Source: CAYZWU01 sp964482235
GTDB taxonomy: Bacteria > Planctomycetota > B15-G4 > CAYZWU01
Reading direction: 5' to 3'
DNA: 64,000 bases
Assembly (NCBI GenBank): GCA_964482235.1
Contig: CAYZWU010000001.1
Location: 165,470 to 229,469 of the forward strand
Below the pieces are notes generated by a model, which saw only the letters and a list, made by a program, of their open reading frames with translations, had not been told where the DNA came from and did not search any database. Shown piece by piece: positions 47,599-54,798 of this stretch. The translations under genes were made by a program, and so were the position numbers. Each line of letters begins with the position of its first letter. The first letter of the stretch is position 1.

Positions 47599-49419
47599 AT
47601 GAGCCTGTCCGGCATTCTGAAACAGTACTGGGGATTCGACGACTTCCGGCCCCTGCAGAGGGAGGCGATGGAGCAGGTGGTCTCGGACCGCGATTCCGTT
47701 GTCGTTCTTCCCACGGGCGGCGGGAAGTCGCTCTGCTTCCAGGCCCCGGCGCTGCTGAAATCCGGCACGGCTGTGGTGGTCTCCCCCCTAATCTCCCTGA
47801 TGAAGGACCAGGTCGACGCCCTCCGGGCCGTGGGCATCGAGGCCTCCTTTCTCAACAGCAGCCTCGATCGCACCTGCTTCAGGGCGGTGGAGGACGATCT
47901 GCGGGCCGGCAGGTTGAAGATCCTCTACATCGCTCCCGAGCGCCTGGTGAGGGACGATTTCCTGGCCTTGCTGGAGACCGTCGATGTGCCGTTCTTCGCC
48001 GTGGACGAGGCGCACTGCATCAGCATGTGGGGGCACGACTTCCGGCCAGAGTACCGGGCCCTTCGCATCCTGGGCGACCGGTTCCCCCGGACGAGCGTCC
48101 ACGCCTACACCGCCACGGCCACGGCTCATGTCCGCCGCGACATCGCCCGCGAGCTTGGTCTTCGCGATCCCGCCGTACTCGTGGGATGCTTCGACAGGCC
48201 GAACCTGGTCTACAAGGCGGAGCGGCGGTCGGACCGGATGGGGCAGATCCGCTCGATCCTCGACAGGCACCCTTCCGAGTCGAGCATCGTCTACTGCATC
48301 CGCAGGAAGGACGTGGACCAGGTCGCCGCCTCGCTCGCGTCCAAGGGCTACAGGGCTCTGCCCTATCACGCCGGCATGACCGACGAGGACCGAAAGGAGA
48401 ACCAGGAAGCCTTCGTGCGCGAGGACGCCGACATCATCGTGGCCACCGTGGCCTTCGGCATGGGCATCGACAAGTCGAATGTCCGCTGCGTGATCCATGC
48501 CGGCGCGCCGAAGTCGCTCGAGCACTACCAGCAGGAGACGGGGCGGGCGGGGCGCGACGGCCTCGAGGCCGAGTGCCGCCTTCTCTACTCGGGCGGCGAC
48601 TTCCGGATCTGGCGGCTCTTCATCGACGAGATGGAGCCGGAAGCGCGAGAGATCGCCCTGCGCAAGCTCAACGACATGTACGCCTACTGCACCGGCCTGT
48701 CGTGCCGGCACAGGAGCCTGTCCGTCTACTTCGGCCAGGATCTCGATCAGGAGAACTGCGGGGCCTGCGACGTCTGCCTGGGCGATCTCAAGCTGGCGCC
48801 CGAACCGATGATACTGGGGCAGAAGATCCTCTCCTGCGTTGTTCGCCTGCGCGAGATGTACGGCGCCGCCTACACGGTGCAGGTCCTCTGCGGCTCCGAG
48901 CAGGAGATCGTGAAGCAGAGGGGCCATGACGCCCTCTCCACATACGGGCTTCTCGAGGACGAACGCAAGCGGTCGGTCCGCGACTGGATCGAGCAGCTCG
49001 TGGACCAGGGGTACCTGGAAAGAAGAGGCGAGTACGGCGTCCTCGGCGTCACGGCAGCAGGATGGCGCGTGCTGAAGGGAGAGGAGGCTCCGCGACTGCT
49101 CGAGGCACCGGAAAAGAAGAAGCCGGCCTCCGTGGCGCGGGCGGTCATCGAGTCGTGGGAGGGTGTGGACAACGACCTGTTCGAGAAGCTCAGGGGGCTC
49201 AGGCTGGAGAAGGCTCGGGAGCTCGGTGTGCCCGCCTTCATCGTGTTCGGCGATGCCGCCCTGCGGGACATGGCAAGGCTCAAGCCGACGAGCCCGGCCG
49301 ATTTCCTGAATGTCCACGGCGTGGGGCAGAAGAAGTGCGACGACTTCGGCGAGGCGTTCACCGCCGCTGTGGCTGAACACCTTCAGAGTTCGAAGGAGAG
49401 CGGCGCCGAGCTGGCCTGA
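47599..49419 (+). CDS. recQ: ATP-dependent DNA helicase RecQ
   Basis: A 606-residue 3'-5' helicase for recombination repair and stalled forks. Walker A is PTGGGKS with Lys43, and the DEAH box is at 136-139. Motif VI ends QQETGRAGRDG. A RecQ-Ct zinc site (cysteines in CTGLSCRH and CGACDVC), a winged helix, and a C-terminal HRDC domain (from about 515, containing PTSPADFLNVHGVGQKK) are all present, so this is a full-length RecQ. ATG 47599 has AAGGAGAGG upstream. The stop is seven bases from the convergent heparinase-like gene. Confidence 0.97.
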   Translation: MSLSGILKQYWGFDDFRPLQREAMEQVVSDRDSVVVLPTGGGKSLCFQAPALLKSGTAVVVSPLISLMKDQVDALRAVGIEASFLNSSLDRTCFRAVEDDLRAGRLKILYIAPERLVRDDFLALLETVDVPFFAVDEAHCISMWGHDFRPEYRALRILGDRFPRTSVHAYTATATAHVRRDIARELGLRDPAVLVGCFDRPNLVYKAERRSDRMGQIRSILDRHPSESSIVYCIRRKDVDQVAASLASKGYRALPYHAGMTDEDRKENQEAFVREDADIIVATVAFGMGIDKSNVRCVIHAGAPKSLEHYQQETGRAGRDGLEAECRLLYSGGDFRIWRLFIDEMEPEAREIALRKLNDMYAYCTGLSCRHRSLSVYFGQDLDQENCGACDVCLGDLKLAPEPMILGQKILSCVVRLREMYGAAYTVQVLCGSEQEIVKQRGHDALSTYGLLEDERKRSVRDWIEQLVDQGYLERRGEYGVLGVTAAGWRVLKGEEAPRLLEAPEKKKPASVARAVIESWEGVDNDLFEKLRGLRLEKARELGVPAFIVFGDAALRDMARLKPTSPADFLNVHGVGQKKCDDFGEAFTAAVAEHLQSSKESGAELA

Positions 49420-49426
49420 TCCGTTC

Positions 49427-51748
49427 CTACTCGAGCTCCCTCTCGGCTCGCGAGTAGCGCGCCTTGCCGATACCGCCCGAGTCGGGGCTGCCGTCGAAGG
49501 CCAGGCCGAAGGTGCCCTCAAGCTGATCGAAGAGGACCTGCCCCTCGTAGACGGCCCGCGTGAGATTGACGGCCGTGTAGGAGAGCTTCTTCCCCTGCTG
49601 CTCGGCATAGAAGAAATCGCAGTTCGATTCCATGGCGCCGTAACGGATCCGCCCCGACTCCCAGGTGTAGCGGGGCCGACGCCAATCGCGGGTCATCTCC
49701 TTCCTGAGGTCGCGCTTCGCTCCCACGAGGAGGGTCCGGTTCCCCTCCCTGATCCGCACGGCGATGCCGTCTCCTTCGGGCTCCGTCTCGATGCACTCGA
49801 CGCTGTTCTCCCATTGGGCAGGGTCCTGGTCGGCCCGATGGGGGCGGAGAATCGTGACGAAGGCGACGTTCTGACCGATCTCGAAGTGCTGCGCCGCGGT
49901 CCTGTGGATCACCAGCTCGTCCTGGTAGTGCCGCCTCTCCTTCTCCACGCCTTCGAGGCGGAAGCGGTTTGAGGGGAAGGTGATCAGCAGGTGCGCGTTC
50001 ATGGGAGTCGTCGTCCTGCTGATGGCATCGTACGCCGTGTCGTACCAGTGCTCGCCCTGCGACACGATGCGGCGCGTGTGCCAGAGGTTGCAGGCCGTGA
50101 AGTACTCCGCGATCCGGGTCTTCATGATGTCGAAGACCACGAAGAGCTCCGGATCCTTGACGTAGACGATGATTCGGTCCCACTCGTAGCCGAGGTTCAG
50201 GTCGATGAGCCGCGTCCGGCTGTAGTCGAAGTCAGGGAAGGTGAGGAAGTCCACTTTTCGCGTCTGCACGGGCCGGTACGATCCGGCGTTGTGGAGGAAA
50301 TCGAGAACAGTCTGCCCGGGCACGGCCTTCCCCTTGTTGGCGTAGCGGCGCTCGCCTTCCTTCTGTCCGATCCAGATCTTCTCCTGACGAACGCAGAGAC
50401 GGTTGTGGAAGTAGTCCTGCCTGTAGGCGCCGTAGGGTCCGCTCGGCATGTAGTCCCGGTATCCGCCGTCGTGGAGAAGGACCGAACCGTCCTTCATCAG
50501 CAGGACGATGCCGTTCTCGTCCGCATGGCCGTGGGTCATCTTCTCCTCTTCCACGGCGATGGTGTCGCGCAGGTAGTCGCGAAAGATCAGCCCGCCGTCC
50601 CCCTCGTCGCGGTAGTTCAGGAGGAGGTAGGTCGAATCGAGGTCCCAGCCGTTCCGGAAGACGATCTTCTTTCCCACCATGTCCTCCATCACCTCGCAGC
50701 TCAGCTCCGTCGGCTGGGCAGGCTTCACCGCATCCGTTCCGTAGCGGAAGCAGTCGAGGAGCATGTAGCCCATGTTGGCGTCGGTCGCCTTCTCCAGGTC
50801 GAGAAACCTCTCGGCGATGACCGTTGCCGCCCACTTCATGCCGGGGTCGCCGTAGGCTGCGGCCGCAGCCTCGAAGAAGACGAGATAGCGCTGCCAGTTC
50901 TGCCGCCAGTTGGCGTCGCCGAAATCGGGGATCATCCGGTCCGGGCAGATCAGCTGGAGGAAGTACTGGGCGTAGTAGTACATCTCCGGCGTGCGGAAGA
51001 GCTCCTTCATCTCTCCCTTGGCATCGGCGTAGCCCAGCAGGGCGTAGAGCCAGACGGCGTGGTAGATCGTGGCATCCTCGATCTCCCACGTCCCCCAGTT
51101 GTCGAAGCCGAGCGACTGCTCGCAGACCTTCCACCTGGCGGCAGCCGGAAGGTCGCCGGCTGCGCGCACGGCCCAGGCCAGGGTTTCGGCCCGGAGCGCG
51201 GCGCGGTTCATCGCTCCCCATTCCTGGGTTCTCAGTGTGTACTCGACGCTGCCGGCCACGACCTCGTTCACGGCCGCCTGCTCGGCATCACTCAGGCAGT
51301 CGAGGCGCTTCAAGGTGTCGTAGACGCGGAGGTAGCGCATGGTGGAGAAGAAGTCGGGCAGCGCGGGGACTCCGTTCTCGTAGTCGGCCCGGCGCGCCGC
51401 CGCTTCCTTCGGGTAGAAGGCGCGATACGACTCGTAGGTCAGGAGGACTTTCCTGGCGCGCTCGGCATACACCGGCCGGCCTTCCCGTTCGTAGAGGAAG
51501 GCGTAGATGGCGGCCATCTCCAGGAAGCGGGACGGCGCCCTGTAGCCGAAGACGTTTTCCGGATCGATGCTGCTCTTCCACTTCTCCTCGAGGGATTCGT
51601 AATGGTCCCATGTCCAGTCCGCCGATGCGCGGGCGTACTCGAGGTAGCGGGAGAGCGGTATCGGCCGGGAGGATTCCTCGGGCCGGGCGGCGGCAGCTGT
51701 CGAGACAAGGAGGAGGCTCAGGGAGAGAAGAACGAGTGTCCGGCGCAT
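49427..51748 (-). CDS. Secreted heparinase II/III-like polysaccharide lyase
   Basis: A 773-residue exported protein. ATG at 51748 has AAAGGA upstream and a clear signal peptide (MRRTLVLLSLSLLLVSTAAA). An N-terminal alpha/alpha toroid (about 35-370) is followed by the heparinase II/III C-terminal beta domain. The diagnostic MTHGHADENGIVLL motif lies at about 402-415, with further strands containing LLHDGGYRDYMPSGPYG. Enzymes of this class cleave uronate-containing glycans by beta-elimination. The substrate is not determinable. No CAZy-type operon partners are adjacent, so it probably acts on its own in the periplasm or outside the cell. Confidence 0.8.
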   Translation of the reverse strand: MRRTLVLLSLSLLLVSTAAAARPEESSRPIPLSRYLEYARASADWTWDHYESLEEKWKSSIDPENVFGYRAPSRFLEMAAIYAFLYEREGRPVYAERARKVLLTYESYRAFYPKEAAARRADYENGVPALPDFFSTMRYLRVYDTLKRLDCLSDAEQAAVNEVVAGSVEYTLRTQEWGAMNRAALRAETLAWAVRAAGDLPAAARWKVCEQSLGFDNWGTWEIEDATIYHAVWLYALLGYADAKGEMKELFRTPEMYYYAQYFLQLICPDRMIPDFGDANWRQNWQRYLVFFEAAAAAYGDPGMKWAATVIAERFLDLEKATDANMGYMLLDCFRYGTDAVKPAQPTELSCEVMEDMVGKKIVFRNGWDLDSTYLLLNYRDEGDGGLIFRDYLRDTIAVEEEKMTHGHADENGIVLLMKDGSVLLHDGGYRDYMPSGPYGAYRQDYFHNRLCVRQEKIWIGQKEGERRYANKGKAVPGQTVLDFLHNAGSYRPVQTRKVDFLTFPDFDYSRTRLIDLNLGYEWDRIIVYVKDPELFVVFDIMKTRIAEYFTACNLWHTRRIVSQGEHWYDTAYDAISRTTTPMNAHLLITFPSNRFRLEGVEKERRHYQDELVIHRTAAQHFEIGQNVAFVTILRPHRADQDPAQWENSVECIETEPEGDGIAVRIREGNRTLLVGAKRDLRKEMTRDWRRPRYTWESGRIRYGAMESNCDFFYAEQQGKKLSYTAVNLTRAVYEGQVLFDQLEGTFGLAFDGSPDSGGIGKARYSRAERELE

Positions 51749-51937
51749 GGCGCTTTTCCTTTCTGGTTTTCCGGCTCATTTCCCGAGGAGCTCGCAAAGG
51801 AGGGCCTTGCGTTCCAGGACGGAAACGCTGAATGACAATCGGAAAAACGAATCCGGAGCAGGTTTCATTTTACAGGCAGCGGGGCAGTTGATAAACATCT
51901 GAAAAGGGAGGAAGAAACGAGAGTCTGGAGAGCCGCC

Positions 51938-52156
51938 TTGCCAGGAAGAGAACGACGCAGCGGACGGAGAGCCCGGAAGGAGAAGGACAGCAAGGAGCAG
52001 GTCTGCGTCTGCTGCAACGGGACGTTCGACTTTTGCTGGAGCTGCTCCTGCGGTTTCATGATCTGCCAGAAGTGCATGTACGAGAACGCCTGGGGCCTGA
52101 CCTGCAACAACATCACCTGGGAGTGCCCGGACTGCGGCGCGATCAGAGGTTTTTGA
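51938..52156 (+). CDS. Small Cys-rich (zinc-binding) protein
   Basis: A 72-residue protein with a basic, unstructured first third and a dense cysteine region: CVCCNGTFDFCWSCSCGF, then CQKC, a C, and CPDC at the end. This suggests two or three zinc fingers or a zinc ribbon. The start is TTG 51938, preceded by GGAG about eight bases away; no ATG is available in frame. Its last 14 bases overlap the convergent methyltransferase gene. I cannot name the family with confidence. Small proteins with similar spacing are found in anaerobic deltaproteobacteria as I remember it, but that needs a search. Confidence 0.65.
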   Translation: MPGRERRSGRRARKEKDSKEQVCVCCNGTFDFCWSCSCGFMICQKCMYENAWGLTCNNITWECPDCGAIRGF

Positions 52157-52991
52157 TCTCGATCCCCCTGTGCCGCATTGCCTTCAGCTTGATCAGGTCC
52201 TTCATGTTGATCGGTGCCGTCTTGCGGCACTTCACCAGCAGGTTGTCGGAGAGCATGGGGAAGATCCGGGAGAAGAGGCGAAAGGCCGGCTGGAGAAACC
52301 GGACCCTCGACAGCTTCGGAAGTGTCGCCCGGTTCGGGATCACCTTCTCCACCTTGAATCCCACGAAATTGAGCGTCTTCTCGAGCTGGGCGTAGTCGTA
52401 GGTCTGCAGGTGGTAGTCGTGCAGGTTGGTGAAGGTGTAGAAGTCGATCAGCTGCTTCCGCTTGAAAAGACATCTCATGATCTTGCGCAGGCAGACCACG
52501 TTGGGTGTGTTGATGAACAGGATGCCGTGGGGCTTCAGGACCTTCCTGATGTTTGTCAGCGCGGCCAGGGGATTCCTGAAGTGCTCCAGGACGTCCATCA
52601 GGTAGGCCACGTCGAAGGAGTTCTCATCGAGGGAGGAGACCTCAGCCTCGATGTCCTGCCGCCGGGTTTTCAGCGCCACTCCTCCAGCCGCGGCCGCCTC
52701 GCGCGATCGATCGATGAAACCCTGGGAGATGTCCACGGCCGTGACGCAGTGACCCTTCCGGGCCAGCTCGACGGAAAGGGTTCCTTCCGCGCACCCCACC
52801 TCGATGATCTCCAGCGGTTTTTCACCGGAATCGGGAACGAGCCCGGCGAAGAGGAGCGCCTCTTCCATGTCCCTGTGTTGATGTCCCAGCTTGCCTGAAA
52901 AGTCGTACACCTGATCGTAGAGCTCGACCAGAGTGGAACCCGATCCTGCTTCCTGCTCGGGAAGGGAACGGTCGATCTTCGAGGTGTCCAA
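52143..52991 (-). CDS. SAM-dependent methyltransferase (class I)
   Basis: A 282-residue protein. The SAM-binding loop IIEVGCAEGTLSVELARKG and the acidic VTAVDIS strand mark a class I methyltransferase of the UbiE/UbiG-like (Methyltransf_11/23) kind. FDVAYLMDVLEHFRNP is the usual post-II region. The start is TTG at 52991 with GGAGG five bases upstream, and only ten bases separate it from the radical SAM gene. It probably modifies a small molecule or RNA made by the operon; the substrate is unknown. Confidence 0.8.
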   Translation of the reverse strand: MDTSKIDRSLPEQEAGSGSTLVELYDQVYDFSGKLGHQHRDMEEALLFAGLVPDSGEKPLEIIEVGCAEGTLSVELARKGHCVTAVDISQGFIDRSREAAAAGGVALKTRRQDIEAEVSSLDENSFDVAYLMDVLEHFRNPLAALTNIRKVLKPHGILFINTPNVVCLRKIMRCLFKRKQLIDFYTFTNLHDYHLQTYDYAQLEKTLNFVGFKVEKVIPNRATLPKLSRVRFLQPAFRLFSRIFPMLSDNLLVKCRKTAPINMKDLIKLKAMRHRGIEIKNL

Positions 52992-53001
52992 TGTAACCTC
53001 C

Positions 53002-53871
53002 TCAGTACCCCCGTGGACCGAACTCCTCCGGAATGGCGTCTGCCAGCACCGTGTCGAGCTCGTCCACCATGCGTGCCTTGTCCTTCTGCAGCGTCCCTGC
53101 CGGCGAGACCATGTTCGACACATGGTTCGACCGGAAGACGGCCCCTTCGACTTCGAGTCCTGCTATCAGCTCCCTTATCTCCTCCACGCACTGCCGCGGC
53201 GTGGGGGGGGTGAAACGTCCTGTTTCCTGCTCCGCCTCGAGCGGCGTGCCGGGCACCACCATCATCGTCAAGGTGGAGATGAAGCGCGGTCCGATCGCGT
53301 TCAGAACCCTGGCCGATTCCCTGGCGTGCTCGCGGCTCAGCTCGCTGCCTCCGGCGCCGAGAATGATCATGGTGGAGAGCTTCATCCCGGCCTGGACAGC
53401 CTTCTGTCCCGCTTCGATCATCTCCGCCTGGGTCACTCCCTTCTTCAGCCGCTCGAGCACGGCCTCCGAGCCGCTCTCCACACCGAGATAGAGCGTGGAA
53501 AGGCCCAGATCGCGGAGCTTTCCCAGCTCGTCGCCGCTCTTCAGGAGCAGCGACTGCGGCGTGGCATAGGCGGAGACGCGGCGGAGGGCGGGGAAGTGCT
53601 CCCTGCAGCATTTCACGATTTTCTCGAGCTGAGCGGTCTTCATGATCAGCGCATCGCCGTCAGCCAGGAAGACCTTGGACACGTCGTTGCCGTAATACGC
53701 CCTGGCCGAGGCGATGTCCTCGCGGATGTCGTCCAGCGAGCGGATCTTGAACCGTGTGTCGCGGTACATGGCGCAGAATGTGCAGCGGTTGTAGGAGCAG
53801 CCCACCGTGGCCTGGATGATCAGCGACCATGCTTCCGAGGGCGGGCGGTAGATTTTTCCTTCATACCTCAT
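53002..53871 (-). CDS. Radical SAM protein of the Elp3/B12-like group
   Basis: A 289-residue radical SAM enzyme. The 4Fe-4S motif reads GCSYNRCTFC (a CX4CX2C spacing, as in part of the COG1032 family) near residue 25. Glycine-rich SAM-contact and beta-barrel segments such as LGVESGSEAVLERLKKG and MIILGAGGSELSREH follow. No B12-binding or TRAM domain is attached. It lies between the NYN gene (33 bases) and the methyltransferase (10 bases), so a shared pathway is likely. The reaction cannot be inferred. Confidence 0.85.
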   Translation of the reverse strand: MRYEGKIYRPPSEAWSLIIQATVGCSYNRCTFCAMYRDTRFKIRSLDDIREDIASARAYYGNDVSKVFLADGDALIMKTAQLEKIVKCCREHFPALRRVSAYATPQSLLLKSGDELGKLRDLGLSTLYLGVESGSEAVLERLKKGVTQAEMIEAGQKAVQAGMKLSTMIILGAGGSELSREHARESARVLNAIGPRFISTLTMMVVPGTPLEAEQETGRFTPPTPRQCVEEIRELIAGLEVEGAVFRSNHVSNMVSPAGTLQKDKARMVDELDTVLADAIPEEFGPRGY

Positions 53872-53904
53872 CGTTCGATCCCGGAGAGGAGTTTTCCAGC
53901 TGTA

Positions 53905-54678
53905 TCAGATCGTCACCCTATTATAGGCGAGGTTGATCTGCGTGGCCATCATGTCTCCTTCCTTCACCGTGCTCGGCACGAGGCTGTATTCGAAGATGTT
54001 CCGGCCGTTGCACAGGACATCGGCAGGGTAATCTTCCTCCAGGTGGGAGTGGTGGAAGTAGATCTCCTTCTCCACGAGCCTGTTCTTGTCCTTCTCGTAG
54101 TGGCGCAGGAAGCCGTATCCCTTGTCCGCCTTGTAGCTGGCGGGATAGCCCCTGTGCGTGTTTCCGTTGTTCGAGATGGGCAGCAGCCCGGGGATCATGA
54201 AACCGGAGAAGTAGTAGTCAGCCGCTTCCTTCAGCGCGGTGGAGACGTTGAGGAAGCCGATCACATCGACGCGGCATCCCTTGTTCTGGAGAGCCTGGAT
54301 CAGGCGGCAGTAGTCGCCGTCCCCGGTCAGCAGCACGATGCGATCGAGGTTGCGCGACTGGAGAAGGGCGTCGATCGCCAGGTTCATGTCGGCATCCGCC
54401 TTGACCGTGACCTCGCCATCCTGGTCGGTGTAGCGCTGCACGTACTTCTTGATCAGCTTGAAGCCGCACCGCCGCAGCACGTTGTGATACCTGTACAGCT
54501 TGGAGCGGTACTCGTCGTCCGCGTCGGTTCGCTCCCCGTCTTCCACGACGTAGGAATTGGCCCTCAGGATGATCGATCCGTCCAGCGAGGCGTAGTCCAT
54601 CAGCACATCGTAGCGCATGCCATAGCCGCCGCAGAGGCGGATATTTTCTGCGTCCACGTAGATTCCGCATTTGATCAT
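53905..54678 (-). CDS. NYN-domain (LabA/DUF88) protein with cold-shock-like tail
   Basis: A 257-residue protein. Residues 1-165 form a PIN/NYN RNase-like fold: GIYVDAENIR (acidic residue), KADADMNLAIDALL and LLTGDGDYCRLIQAL hold the four conserved aspartates of the metal site. Residues 185-257 have a CSD-like segment (KADKGYGFLRHYEKDK and IYFHHSHL) that should bind single-stranded RNA. This suggests an RNA-cleaving or RNA-binding enzyme. It heads a three-gene operon with a radical SAM protein and a methyltransferase. A TATAAT promoter and leader hairpin lie upstream. Confidence 0.82.
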   Translation of the reverse strand: MIKCGIYVDAENIRLCGGYGMRYDVLMDYASLDGSIILRANSYVVEDGERTDADDEYRSKLYRYHNVLRRCGFKLIKKYVQRYTDQDGEVTVKADADMNLAIDALLQSRNLDRIVLLTGDGDYCRLIQALQNKGCRVDVIGFLNVSTALKEAADYYFSGFMIPGLLPISNNGNTHRGYPASYKADKGYGFLRHYEKDKNRLVEKEIYFHHSHLEEDYPADVLCNGRNIFEYSLVPSTVKEGDMMATQINLAYNRVTI

Positions 54679-54739
54679 TTCGGGTCCTTTCGAGTTAACT
54701 CATTCTTAAATCATTAATTACATTAAAAGACGTCTCCGT

Positions 54740-54761
54740 GGATTCGTTTCATTTCGAATCC
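54740..54761 (-). promoter_or_regulatory. Leader hairpin upstream of the NYN gene
   Basis: A perfect GGATTCG (54740-54746) / CGAATCC (54755-54761) stem with an eight-base loop lies just after the predicted start of the NYN transcript, in an AT-rich leader of about 86 bases. It could control mRNA stability or be a self-target for the RNA-binding NYN protein. Confidence 0.5.
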
Positions 54762-54770
54762 GGACATAAC

Positions 54771-54798
54771 ATTATATAGCCTCTTCTGGCGGCTACCA
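54771..54798 (-). promoter_or_regulatory. Promoter of the NYN-radical SAM-methyltransferase operon
   Basis: A perfect TATAAT (54776-54771 on the minus strand) is preceded after 16 bases by TGGTAG (54798-54793), a weak -35 that overlaps the stop codon of the upstream lipoprotein gene. Transcription would start near 54764. Confidence 0.55.

Noticed and set aside
49991..51835. A 614-codon frame opposite the heparinase-like gene
   Set aside because: Shadow frame without a ribosome site; the minus strand has a signal peptide and a family motif.
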